A program made the translations under genes and the position numbers. From NCBI RefSeq assembly GCF_003002065.1, contig NZ_PVZG01000008.1:186001-250000 (forward strand): a stretch of 64,000 nt of DNA. Direction: 5' to 3'. Position 1 is the first letter of the stretch; each line of letters begins with the position of its first letter. This document shows, in pieces, positions 53,506 through 61,575 of this stretch. The notes beneath the pieces are model-generated. The model saw only the letters and a program-made list of their open reading frames with translations, was not told the DNA's origin and searched no databases. Source of the DNA: Pseudosporangium ferrugineum. Its GTDB lineage: Bacteria; Actinomycetota; Actinomycetes; Mycobacteriales; Micromonosporaceae.

Positions 53506-53871
53506 CGGACTCCAGCCTCGTGGAACGGACACGGTGGCACAGGCGGGCAAGTCAAGGGAGGAGAGAAAAATGTCGATACATGAATGCTGCTCGTAGCGGA
53601 CGTTATCGATCCCTCATTACAAAGCCGTTACACCATCTCGATGGAAAAGGTGCAGAATTTTTCGTCCTCGGTGCACCTTTCCGGCGCGACCGCCCGGTAT
53701 ATCAGGCCAGGTCAGTAGGACTTCCGGGTATTCCGATCAGGTTCTTTGCGCAAACGGCAACCGGACCGTTCCGCGGCCTTTACACGGTTACGGAGTAACG
53801 GTGGCCGATGTCCGATGTGAAGTGTGCGTTAAGGCACCCGGGCAAGGGGGCCGGGCTGGCAGGATGGCCGG
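53506..53871. promoter_or_regulatory. Divergent regulatory interval between the synthase operon and the TetR gene
   Basis: 366 bases, visibly less GC-rich than flanks. On the minus strand an SD-like GGAG stands before the synthase start and TTGACT (53555-53550) is a possible -35, but no good -10 follows. An inverted repeat AAAGGTGCA (53646-53654) / TGCACCTTT (53672-53680) with a 17-nt loop, and a small GTTAC/GTAAC repeat near 53786-53798, are possible operator or leader structures. Contains no gene that I can support. Confidence 0.45.
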
Positions 53872-54579
53872 GTGACCGAGCAGAACGAGACCAGCAACGA
53901 GCCACGGGGGCGCCACCCGCGGACGGCCGCGGCGCCGGGCCGGGCCGGGGCGGCGCCGGCCTCGTCCCGGGTCCGCATGTCCGCGGCACAGCGGCGCGAG
54001 CAGCTCATCGCCACCGGCCGGCAGCTCTTCGCGGAGCGCGGTTTCGACGCCACCTCGGTGGAGGAGGTCGCCTCCCGCGCGAAGGTCTCGAAGCCCGTCG
54101 TCTACGAGCACTTCGGCGGCAAGGAGGGCCTCTACGCGGTGGTCGTCGACCGGGAGGTGCGCGCCCTGCTGGACCGCATCGCCGCGGCCCTGACCGCAGG
54201 GCACCCCCGCGAGTTGCTCGAACAGGCGGCGCTCGCCCTGCTCGACTACATCGAGGAGGAGCCGCACGGCTTCCGGGTGCTGGTCCGCGAGTCCCCCGCC
54301 CTGCAGCCGGCGGGCAACTTCTCCAGCGTGATGAACGACGTGGCGCACCAGGTCGAGCACATCCTCGGCGCCGAGTTCAGGACGCGCGGCCTCGACCCCA
54401 AGTTCGCCGAGCTCTACTCACAGGCGCTGGTGGGCATGGTGGCGCTGGTCGGCCAGTGGTGGCCGGAGGCGCGCAAGCCGAAGAAGGAGATGGTGGCCGC
54501 GCACCTGGTGAACCTGGCCTGGAACGGCCTGTCCCATCTGGAGAAGAAGCCGGCCCTGCTGACCCGCAGGACCCGCTGA
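53872..54579 (+). CDS. TetR family transcriptional regulator
   Basis: 235 aa with a disordered Ala/Pro/Arg N-tail of about 30 residues. The TetR HTH is 'GFDATSVEEVASRAKVSKPVVYEHFGGKEGLY' (about residues 57-88), followed by an all-helical ligand domain. GTG at 53872. It resembles the TetR gene adjacent to glmU in mycobacteria (Rv1019 position), so it is likely an old core regulator separated from glmU by the synthase insertion rather than the dedicated switch of that operon. It is divergent from the operon and could have acquired control of it. Converges on DUF4383 with 16 bases between. Confidence 0.88.
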   Translation: MTEQNETSNEPRGRHPRTAAAPGRAGAAPASSRVRMSAAQRREQLIATGRQLFAERGFDATSVEEVASRAKVSKPVVYEHFGGKEGLYAVVVDREVRALLDRIAAALTAGHPRELLEQAALALLDYIEEEPHGFRVLVRESPALQPAGNFSSVMNDVAHQVEHILGAEFRTRGLDPKFAELYSQALVGMVALVGQWWPEARKPKKEMVAAHLVNLAWNGLSHLEKKPALLTRRTR

Positions 54580-54595
54580 CCGACCTCGACGGGGA

Positions 54596-55057
54596 TCAGG
54601 CGTTCTGCGCCTCACGGGCCTGGCGCGGCTCGCCGGCCTCCGGCTCGGGCGCGACCTTGCTGTAGAGCCCGGCCATGATCAGCACCAGGCCCAGCAGGTA
54701 CGTGACCACGACGGTGGAGATGCTGAAGTCCAGGAAGTTGGCATCCGTGCGGATCACCGCGAGCTCGTAGCTGCCGACGACCAGCAGGCCCCAGCCGAAG
54801 TACTTGTCCACCTCGACGTCGGAGTTGCGCCCGATGACCGTGGCGAGCAGCACGATGGCGCCGATCAGCACCGACACGATCGACCAGAACAGGTTGGTGT
54901 CCTGGCCGAGCACCCGGTCGCCGCCGTTGCCGAACAGGCCGTCGCCGGAGGTGAGGATGACCCCGAGGATGCCGAAGACGACGAAGTAGGCCCCGGTCAG
55001 CGCGCCCAGGGCGCGGTAGATCGGCCGCAGCGGGTGGTTGACCGGATTGTGCGCCAT
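54596..55057 (-). CDS. DUF4383 membrane protein
   Basis: 153 aa with four hydrophobic helices: 'LGALTGAYFVVFGILGVIL', 'LFWSIVSVLIGAIVLLATVIG', 'YFGWGLLVVGSYELAVI' and 'VVVTYLLGLVLIMAGLYSKV'. The start MAHNPVNHPLRPIYR and spacing match the actinobacterial DUF4383 family, function unknown. The C-terminal tail is charged. ATG at 55057 is preferred to an upstream ATG giving six extra residues. Confidence 0.8.
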   Translation of the reverse strand: MAHNPVNHPLRPIYRALGALTGAYFVVFGILGVILTSGDGLFGNGGDRVLGQDTNLFWSIVSVLIGAIVLLATVIGRNSDVEVDKYFGWGLLVVGSYELAVIRTDANFLDFSISTVVVTYLLGLVLIMAGLYSKVAPEPEAGEPRQAREAQNA

Positions 55058-55134
55058 GGTGTCCGTCTCCAACGTCGGTATGTGTCACGAGGATTCTCGC
55101 GCATCACGCTAGCGGGCGCAGGAGCACCCCCGGA

Positions 55135-56952
55135 TCAAGCGTCTCCGACCTGCTCCGCGAGCTCCAGCCAGGCCTCCTCGACCTGGCTCCGTTCCGCCTG
55201 AGCGGCCTTGAGCTGAGCGTCCAGCTCCATGATCTTGTCGTAGTCGCTGCCGTGCTCGGCCAGCCCCTCGTTGATCTTCGCGATCCGGTCCTCCAGCTTG
55301 GCGAGCTGCCGTTCGAGCCGGTTCAGGTCCTTCTTCGCGGTCCGCAGCTCGGCCGCCGACATGCCGCCGCCCGCCGGCATCGCGGCGCCCGGCACCGGCT
55401 CCAGGCCCGGCGCGGTCGCCACCGGGACGTTCGCCGGGCTGCCGGCCAGCCGCGCGAGGTATTCGTCGATGCCGCCCGGCAGGTGCACCAGCCGGCCGTC
55501 GCCGAACATCCCGTACGCGGTGTCGGTCACGCGCTCGACCAGGTAGCGGTCGTGGCTGGCCACCACCATCGTCCCCGGCCAGGAGTCGAGCAGGTCCTCC
55601 AGCGAGGCGAGGGTGTCGGTGTCCAGGTCGTTGGTCGGCTCGTCGAGCAGCAGCACGTTGGGCTCCGTCGCGAGCAGGCGCAGCAGCTGCAGCCGGCGCC
55701 GCTCACCACCGGAGAGGTCGCCCACCGGGGTCCAGATGCGCTTGTCGGTGAAGCCGAAGACCTCGGCGAGCTGGCCCGCCGACAGCTCCCGGTCGCCGAG
55801 CTTGACCCGCTTGGCCACCTCCTCGACGGCCTCCAGCAGGCGCAGGTGCCCCGGCAGCTCGCGCAGCTCCTGGGACAGGAACGCGGGCCGCACGGTCGAG
55901 CCGGTCACCAGGCGCCCGCCGTCCGGCTCGGTGACCCCGGCGAGCAGGCGCAGCAGGGTGGTCTTGCCCGCGCCGTTGGCACCCAGGATCGCGATCCGGT
56001 CGCCGGGCCCCACCTGCCAGGTCAGCTCCGGGAAGATCGTCTTGGGCCCGGCCTGGAGGCGGACGCCCTCCAGGTCGTACACCTGCTTGCCCAGCCGGGT
56101 GGTGGCCAGGCGCTGGAGGCTCACCTTGTCGCGCACCGGCGGCACGTCGGCGATGAGGGCGTTGGCCGCGTCGATGCGGAACTGCGGCTTCGACGTCCGC
56201 GCCGGCGGCCCGCGCCGCAGCCAGGCGATCTCCTTGCGGAGCAGGTTCTGCCGGCGGGCCTCGACGGCCGCCGCGACGCGCTGACGTTCCGCGCGGGCGA
56301 GGGTCCAGGCCGCATAACCGCCCTCGTACGCCTGAACCTGCTCGTCGACGACCTCCCACGTCGCGGTGCACACCGCGTCGAGGAACCAGCGGTCGTGCGT
56401 GACGACCACCAGCGCACCCCGGCGGCCGAGGAGGTAGCGGGCGAGCCAGTCGACCCCGGCGACGTCGAGATGGTTGGTGGGCTCGTCGAGGATCAGCAGA
56501 TCGGACTCGCGGACGAGCAGCGCCGCGAGGGCGACCCGGCGGCGCTCCCCGCCGGACATCGGTCCGACCGGGGTCTCCAGGCCGAGGTAGCCCATGCCGA
56601 GCCCGTCGAGGATCTCGCGGACCCCGGCGTCGCCGGCCCACTCGTGCTCGGCGCCCATGCCCTCGGCCAGCCAGGCGGTGCCGAGCACGACGTCGCGCAC
56701 GGTCGCCTCGGCGGCGAGGGTCAGGTTCTGCGGAAGGGCGGCGACCCGCAGGTCACGGCGGTGGGTGACCCGGCCGGAGTCGGGTTCCTCGACCTTGGCG
56801 AGCATCCGCAACAGGGTCGACTTCCCGGCGCCGTTGAGGCCGACGATGCCCACCCGGGCGTCGTCGTCCAGCCCGAGGGAGACGTCGGTGAGCAGCTGAC
56901 CGGCGGCGCCGTAACCCTTGTTGACCCGGTCCAGATTGACGATGTTGGCCAC
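55135..56952 (-). CDS. ABC-F family ATPase (ribosome-associated type)
   Basis: 605 aa with two ABC domains and no membrane segments. Walker A 'GIVGLNGAGKSTLLRM' (about 40) and 'AILGANGAGKTTLLRL' (about 340). Signatures are 'MSGGERRRVALA' and 'LSGGERRRLQLL'; Walker B segments are 'LLILDEPTNHLDV' and 'VLLLDEPTNDLDT'. An Arg-rich interdomain linker ('EARRQNLLRKEIAWLRRGPPARTSKPQFRID') and a C-terminal coiled coil ('RTAKKDLNRLERQLAKLEDR') suggest the Uup-like subgroup. GTG at 56952. Probable translation factor or low-level antibiotic protection; which one cannot be said. Confidence 0.92.
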   Translation of the reverse strand: MANIVNLDRVNKGYGAAGQLLTDVSLGLDDDARVGIVGLNGAGKSTLLRMLAKVEEPDSGRVTHRRDLRVAALPQNLTLAAEATVRDVVLGTAWLAEGMGAEHEWAGDAGVREILDGLGMGYLGLETPVGPMSGGERRRVALAALLVRESDLLILDEPTNHLDVAGVDWLARYLLGRRGALVVVTHDRWFLDAVCTATWEVVDEQVQAYEGGYAAWTLARAERQRVAAAVEARRQNLLRKEIAWLRRGPPARTSKPQFRIDAANALIADVPPVRDKVSLQRLATTRLGKQVYDLEGVRLQAGPKTIFPELTWQVGPGDRIAILGANGAGKTTLLRLLAGVTEPDGGRLVTGSTVRPAFLSQELRELPGHLRLLEAVEEVAKRVKLGDRELSAGQLAEVFGFTDKRIWTPVGDLSGGERRRLQLLRLLATEPNVLLLDEPTNDLDTDTLASLEDLLDSWPGTMVVASHDRYLVERVTDTAYGMFGDGRLVHLPGGIDEYLARLAGSPANVPVATAPGLEPVPGAAMPAGGGMSAAELRTAKKDLNRLERQLAKLEDRIAKINEGLAEHGSDYDKIMELDAQLKAAQAERSQVEEAWLELAEQVGDA

Positions 56953-57007
56953 GATGCCGTCAAGCCTACCTTGACGCGCGACAAGTGCCGGAGCGAGGGG
57001 CCCCGGG

Positions 57008-57985
57008 TCAGACCGCGCGGGCGCCCGGCATCGGCCCGCGGGCGGCCACCACCGTCCGGCACACACCGGCCGCGGCCAGGCGGGATGCCACCTGCTCGGC
57101 GTGCGGGCCGTCGGTGGCGAGGAACACGCACGTCGGCCCGGAGCCGGAGACGATGCCCGTGACCGCGCCCGCGTCGTAGCCCGCCTTGAGCACGTCGGCG
57201 AGCGCCGGGCGCAGCGACAGGGCGGCCGGCTGGAGGTCGTTGGCGAGGGCCGCGCCCAGCACCTCGGGCTTGCGCTGGCGCAGCGCGCCCATCAGCTCGT
57301 CCGGGCTCTCCAGCGCGGCCGGCGGCCACGGGCCGTCCCGCAGCCGGTCGAGCTCCCGGTAGACCGCCGGGGTGGACAGGCCGCCGTCGGCGATCGCGAC
57401 CACCCAGTGCCAGGTCGTCGGCCGGGCCAGGATCGGGCTGACCGCCTCGCCGTGGCCGGTGCCCAGCGCGGTGCCGCCGTACAGCAGGAACGGCACGTCG
57501 GAGCCCAGCTCGGCACCGATCTCGGCGAGCTCGTCCTTGCTGAAGCCGGTGCCCCACAGCAGGTCGCAGGCGAGCAGGGCGGCCGCGGCGTCGGCGCTGC
57601 CCCCGGCCAGCCCGCCGGCCAGCGGGATGGTCTTGCGCAGGTGCAGCCGGGCGTGGGCGGGGACGCGCGCCCGGCGGGCCAGCGCCCGCGCGGCCCGGAT
57701 GATCAGATTGCTCTCGTCCAGCTCCAGCTCGCCGGCGCCCTCACCCTCCATGGTCAGGGCGAGGGTGTCGCCCCGGCGCGCGGTGAGCTCGTCGAACAGG
57801 CTGATCGCGTGGTAGACGGTGCTCAGCTCGTGGAAGCCGTCGGCGCGCAGCGGACCCACGCCGAGATGCAGATTGATCTTGGCGGGCACGCGCACGCGCA
57901 CCGGGCCGGGGAAGGGGCGCGGCTTGTCGTCGTCCGGCCCCCACGCCTCCGTCACGGAGCGATGTCCCGGGTCATGAATTCCCAT
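57008..57985 (-). CDS. ispE: 4-diphosphocytidyl-2-C-methyl-D-erythritol kinase
   Basis: 325 aa GHMP kinase of the MEP isoprenoid pathway. 'VRVPAKINLHLGVGPLRADGFHEL' opens the domain. The ATP loop 'TIPLAGGLAGGSADAAAALL' is near residue 122 and the C-terminal motif 'TGIVSGSGPTCVFLATD' near residue 290. ATG at 57985 overlaps the ksgA 3' end by 14 bases, as often seen for the ksgA-ispE pair. Confidence 0.96.
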   Translation of the reverse strand: MGIHDPGHRSVTEAWGPDDDKPRPFPGPVRVRVPAKINLHLGVGPLRADGFHELSTVYHAISLFDELTARRGDTLALTMEGEGAGELELDESNLIIRAARALARRARVPAHARLHLRKTIPLAGGLAGGSADAAAALLACDLLWGTGFSKDELAEIGAELGSDVPFLLYGGTALGTGHGEAVSPILARPTTWHWVVAIADGGLSTPAVYRELDRLRDGPWPPAALESPDELMGALRQRKPEVLGAALANDLQPAALSLRPALADVLKAGYDAGAVTGIVSGSGPTCVFLATDGPHAEQVASRLAAAGVCRTVVAARGPMPGARAV

Positions 57986-58871
57986 CCTCGTGCCGCCGGC
58001 CGGTCGCGCTGAGCTTACCGCCGTACCCCAGCGAGCTCGCGGCAGCCGCGACCGCGGCGAACTCGCCCACCGTCAGCGACTCCCCCCGGGCCTGGGGGTT
58101 GACGCCCGCGGCCACCAGCACCTCCTCGGCCCGGCCGGCCCCACCGGCCCAGCCGGCCAGCGCCGCCCGCAACGTCTTGCGCCGCTGCGCGAACGCGGCG
58201 TCGACCACGTCGAACACCGCCGCGCGCGGCACGTCGAACCCCTGCTCCCGGCGGGAGAACGCGACCAGGCCCGAGTCGACGTTGGGCACCGGCCAGAAGA
58301 CCGCCGGGGGTACGCGACCAGCGGCGCGAGCGCTCGCGTACCAGGCGAGCTTGACCGACGGGACGCCGTACACCTTCGAGCCGGGCCCCGCGACGAGCCG
58401 GTCCGCCACCTCCTTCTGCACCATGACCAGCCCGCCCCGCAGCGTGGGCAGGACGGCGAGCAGGTGCAGCACGACCGGCACGGCGACGTTGTACGGCAGG
58501 TTCGCCACCAGCATGCTCGGCGCGGGCGAGAACGCCCCGGCGGTGACCCGCAACGCGTCGGCGGGGTGCACGGTGAGCTTCCCGGCGTCGGCCCGCTCCG
58601 CGACGGTGGTGGGCAGGGCGGCGGCCAGCACCGGATCGATCTCGACCGCGTGCACGTGGGCGGCGGCACCGAGCAGGCCCAGCGTGAGCGACCCGAGCCC
58701 CGGGCCGACCTCCAGCACGACGTCGTCGCCGGTCAGCCCGGCCGCCGCGACGATGCGCCGCACGGTGTTCGGGTCGTGCACGAAGTTCTGGCCGAGCTTC
58801 TTCGTCGGCGCGACCCCGAGGCGCGCGGCGAGCTCCCGGATCTCCGCCGGGCCGAGCAGTGCGTCAGCCAT
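57972..58871 (-). CDS. ksgA: 16S rRNA (adenine1518/1519-N6) dimethyltransferase
   Basis: 299 aa. SAM-dependent methylation of the 3' 16S hairpin. 'PTKKLGQNFVHDPNTVRRIV' near residue 20, SAM motif 'VVLEVGPGLGSLTLGLL', catalytic 'MLVANLPYNVAVPVV' (NLPY) and 'FWPVPNVDSGLVAF' are intact. ATG at 58871 (MADALLGPAEIREL) is chosen over longer frames that read low-complexity sequence. Followed directly by ispE. Confidence 0.96.
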   Translation of the reverse strand: MADALLGPAEIRELAARLGVAPTKKLGQNFVHDPNTVRRIVAAAGLTGDDVVLEVGPGLGSLTLGLLGAAAHVHAVEIDPVLAAALPTTVAERADAGKLTVHPADALRVTAGAFSPAPSMLVANLPYNVAVPVVLHLLAVLPTLRGGLVMVQKEVADRLVAGPGSKVYGVPSVKLAWYASARAAGRVPPAVFWPVPNVDSGLVAFSRREQGFDVPRAAVFDVVDAAFAQRRKTLRAALAGWAGGAGRAEEVLVAAGVNPQARGESLTVGEFAAVAAAASSLGYGGKLSATGRRHEDGNS

Positions 58872-58930
58872 GAGGCCACAGCCTACGGCGCTTGCCGCGG
58901 GCGCCCGCGCTGGACGGCGACCTGCCCCGT

Positions 58931-59038
58931 CGATCGCGTGACGGTGGGTGATGGCGCCGCGACGAGGCGCGCCGACCGGCCGGGATAGCGCCGATCGCAT
59001 GACGCTCGGTGACGGGGCAGCGGCAAGGTGCGCCGAGG
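58931..59038. repeat. Imperfect direct repeat upstream of the 59.1-kb gene
   Basis: About 47 bases starting at 58931 (CGATCGCGTGACGG...) recur at 58992 (CGATCGCATGACGC...) with roughly a dozen mismatches by eye. They lie between divergent ksgA and the 59,055 gene. Could be duplicated upstream DNA with regulatory half-sites or a relic of a small duplication. Confidence 0.4.
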
Positions 59039-59054
59039 GAGTACAACGAGGGGC

Positions 59055-59474
59055 ATGACGGAGCTGCTCGAGCTGCGGGGCGTGGTCGAGGCGTCACCCG
59101 ACGAGGTGGCCGCGGTGCTGCTCGACGCGCGGCCCGGCGGGCGGTCACCGATCGCGGCGACCGGCGCGGCCAAGCCGGCGAAGGGCGACGAGTTCACCGT
59201 CACGAAGGACGGCAGCACCATCACCGTGACGATCGACCGGCTCGCCCGCTCGATCGCCCAGCAGGGCGAGTGGTGGTATCGCGGGGTCACGAGCGTCGAG
59301 CCCGACGAGCGCGGATCGCTGGTCGTCCACCGCGTCTTCAACATCGCGGCGGGACACCGCTGGGCGGTCCGCTTCGTGTCCCGCGGCCCGCTCAACGCCG
59401 CCCCGACGGCGTTCGCCAAGCTCCTCGGCGGCCTCGGCGAACGCCTGGACTGCGCCGCGTACCCCCTCGGCTAA
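59055..59474 (+). CDS. Hypothetical protein, SRPBCC-like
   Basis: 139 aa from ATG 59055, with ACGAGG 6-8 nt upstream. Alternating strands and one long C-terminal helix ('NAAPTAFAKLLGGLGERLDCAAYPLG') with the pattern 'GVVEASPDEVAAVLLD' at the start are reminiscent of START/SRPBCC proteins. No signal or membrane segment. In mycobacteria the gene between ksgA and tatD is an Rpf resuscitation factor; here this small protein takes the position instead. Function unknown. Confidence 0.6.
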   Translation: MTELLELRGVVEASPDEVAAVLLDARPGGRSPIAATGAAKPAKGDEFTVTKDGSTITVTIDRLARSIAQQGEWWYRGVTSVEPDERGSLVVHRVFNIAAGHRWAVRFVSRGPLNAAPTAFAKLLGGLGERLDCAAYPLG

Positions 59475-59491
59475 CGGGACCGCCGGCGTCC

Positions 59492-60382
59492 TCAGTGCCA
59501 GGGACCGAACACGCGGTCGCCGTTGGCGGAGATGGCCGCGCACAGCGTGTCGAGATCCCGGCCCGTCACCTCGGCCAGCGCCCGCACGGTCACCGGGATC
59601 AGATAGGAGGCGTTGGGCCGCCCCCGGTACGGCACCGGCGTCAGGTACGGCGCGTCCGTCTCCACCAGCATCTGCTCCGCCGGCGTGAGCGCGGCGGCCT
59701 CCCGCAGCCGCCCGGCGTTGGCGAACGTCACGGTGCCCGCGAAGCTGAGCAGATAGCCCCGGCGTACGCACTCGGCCGCGAACTCCGCGTCCCCCGAGAA
59801 GCAGTGCAGCACCACGACGTCCGGCGCGCCCTCCTCGTCGAGGATGCGCAGCACGTCGCTGTGCGCGTCACGATCGTGGATCACGAGGGGTTTGGCGTAC
59901 CGCTTGGCGATGGCGATGTGCGTGCGGAAGCTGCGTTCCTGCGCGGGGCGGCCGGCTTCGCCCGTACGGAAGGTGTCCAGGCCTGTCTCGCCCAGGCCGC
60001 GCACCCGCGGCTCGGCGGCCAAAGTCTCGATCTCGCGCAGCGCCTCGTCGAGATCCGCGACGACCGGCGCCTCGTTGGGGTGCAGCGCCGCCGTCGCCAG
60101 CACCGACGGGTGTCGCGCGGCCAGCTCGGCACCCCAGCGGGAGGACGCCACGTCGACACCCACCTGCACGACGCGGTCCACACCGGACTTGGCGGCGGCC
60201 GCGATCAGCGCCTCGACCGGATCCCCGGTGCCACCGCCGGGCACGCCCGTCTCGTGGACGGTGATGTCGAGGTGGGTGTGGCTGTCGAAGACCGGCACGG
60301 CGAGCGGCTCGGGCGCGGGCGGGAACTCGCCGGCGCGGCGGGCGGAGCGCTGCTTGCGGGACTCGGACGGTTGCGTGTTCAT
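59492..60382 (-). CDS. tatD: TatD family metal-dependent deoxyribonuclease
   Basis: 296 aa TIM-barrel amidohydrolase. An N-terminal basic tail of about 25 residues precedes the 'VFDSHTHLDI' HxH metal pair (about residue 36). 'GLGETGLDTFRTG' (E), 'KPLVIHDRDAHSD' (H), 'VLHCFSGDAEFA' (H) and 'VETDAPYLTPVPYRG' (D) complete the site. ATG at 60382. DNA exonuclease / quality control role by family. Position near ksgA and metG is conserved in actinobacteria. Confidence 0.94.
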   Translation of the reverse strand: MNTQPSESRKQRSARRAGEFPPAPEPLAVPVFDSHTHLDITVHETGVPGGGTGDPVEALIAAAAKSGVDRVVQVGVDVASSRWGAELAARHPSVLATAALHPNEAPVVADLDEALREIETLAAEPRVRGLGETGLDTFRTGEAGRPAQERSFRTHIAIAKRYAKPLVIHDRDAHSDVLRILDEEGAPDVVVLHCFSGDAEFAAECVRRGYLLSFAGTVTFANAGRLREAAALTPAEQMLVETDAPYLTPVPYRGRPNASYLIPVTVRALAEVTGRDLDTLCAAISANGDRVFGPWH

Positions 60383-60473
60383 CGCCGTCCAGCATCACAC
60401 ATCGCCGGGGTGAGACTTCTTTCACCAGAGGTCCGGGTAACCCGCCGTTCATCCGGTATCCACCTGCGACGCC

Positions 60474-60479
60474 TAGGTT
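60474..60479 (+). promoter_or_regulatory. Probable -10 of a leaderless gene
   Basis: TAGGTT lies 7 bases before the GTG at 60487, so transcription would begin at or beside the start codon. No ribosome-binding site precedes this GTG. A -35 is not obvious (TTCATC at 60448 is 20 bases away). Confidence 0.45.
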
Positions 60480-60486
60480 GCTGCGC

Positions 60487-61521
60487 GTGACCGTGATCGG
60501 TGAGGAAGCCGCCGTCGCCGCCGACCCCCTCGAGCCGCCGCTGATGGCGCCGTTGCGGCGCGACCTCTCCTGGGCCCAGGTCCAGGCGATGAGCCAGTCC
60601 GCCGGGCACCGGCAGGACGCCGCGCTGCACAGCATCCGGGCCACGGCCGCCGTGCGGCGCGGCACCCGCATGATCAAGGTGCTCTCCGCGGCCCAGCTCG
60701 CGGGTCATCTGGCCGGCTGGCTTCCGTACGGCTTCTGCTACCGCGCCTGCGACATCGCCCACCTCCGGACGCCGGCGGAACTCGCCGTGCTGCGCACCGA
60801 CGGCGCCGGGGACGACGCGGTCGCGTACGCCCTGCGCTGGCGGGCCACCGACCCGCTCGACTTCGAGATCCCGATGGGCGCCGTCCAGTCCGGACTGTCC
60901 GCCCTGCCGGCCCACTCCCGGATCGGCGCGATGGTGCTGGGCACCGGCTTCACGCCGAGCACCGACGACCTGATCCCGGAGTTCGTCACCGCGGACTTCG
61001 CCGACCTGCCGATGCCGGCGAACGCCCAGCTGCTCGCCTATCCCGGCACCGGCGACGAGGTGGTGCTGTACACGTACCAGCCCGAGCAGCACGGGTGGCT
61101 GCGCCTGGCCGGGCCGCGCTGGCGGCACCTGCTCGAGGGGGTGCCGGGGGTCAGCCCGGACCGCGAGTACGTGCCCTGCACCGACGCCGGCTCCTCGCGC
61201 CTGGTCGGCCGGATCAACGAGAACGAGTACCAGGCGGTGGCCGATCCGCCCGAGGATTTCCGGGTACGCGCGCTGACCCGGGCGGCCCGCTACGCCGTGC
61301 AGTCCCTGTCCCGCCGCGCCGAGCAGGCGCTGTGGCGCAACGTCCCGACCTGGGTGCTGCAACGCGACGAGAGCTGGGCCCGCCTCCGGCTGGTACGCCC
61401 CGACGCCGACGCGGTCTCCGCCGTGGGGGCGCGCTGTTACGAACGCGGGGTGTACGAGGTGTGGGCGCCCGTACGCGAACTCACCGACCACCACATCGCG
61501 GAGCTGCGGTACCAGATCTGA
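60487..61521 (+). CDS. Conserved hypothetical protein
   Basis: 344 aa, soluble. GTG 60487 is favoured by the TAGGTT -10 just upstream; TTG 60478 and GTG 60493 are alternatives. Visible segments: 'DLSWAQVQAMSQSAGHRQDAALHSIRATAAVRRGTRMIKVLSAAQL', a mid region 'GDEVVLYTYQPEQHGWLRLAGPRWRHLLEG', and the end 'SAVGARCYERGVYEVWAPVRELTDHHIAELRY'. Cysteines at 'YGFCYRACDIAHL' might bind metal. No family recognised. Composition fits native genes. It is followed by a convergent secreted-protein gene. Confidence 0.65.
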   Translation: MTVIGEEAAVAADPLEPPLMAPLRRDLSWAQVQAMSQSAGHRQDAALHSIRATAAVRRGTRMIKVLSAAQLAGHLAGWLPYGFCYRACDIAHLRTPAELAVLRTDGAGDDAVAYALRWRATDPLDFEIPMGAVQSGLSALPAHSRIGAMVLGTGFTPSTDDLIPEFVTADFADLPMPANAQLLAYPGTGDEVVLYTYQPEQHGWLRLAGPRWRHLLEGVPGVSPDREYVPCTDAGSSRLVGRINENEYQAVADPPEDFRVRALTRAARYAVQSLSRRAEQALWRNVPTWVLQRDESWARLRLVRPDADAVSAVGARCYERGVYEVWAPVRELTDHHIAELRYQI

Positions 61522-61575
61522 CGACGACGCGGGGCCCGGCGCATCGCACCGAGCCCCCGTCACGCACAGCTTCCG

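Noticed and set aside
53506..53871. Right attachment site repeating the tRNA-Gln 3' end
   Set aside because: I looked for the GGGGTTCGAATCC...CCCGGGAG pattern in this interval and found no copy.
53872..54579. TetR as the dedicated regulator of the lipid-synthase operon
   Set aside because: Its position matches the ancient glmU-linked TetR of mycobacteria, so adjacency to the synthase is better explained by insertion. Control remains possible but unsupported.
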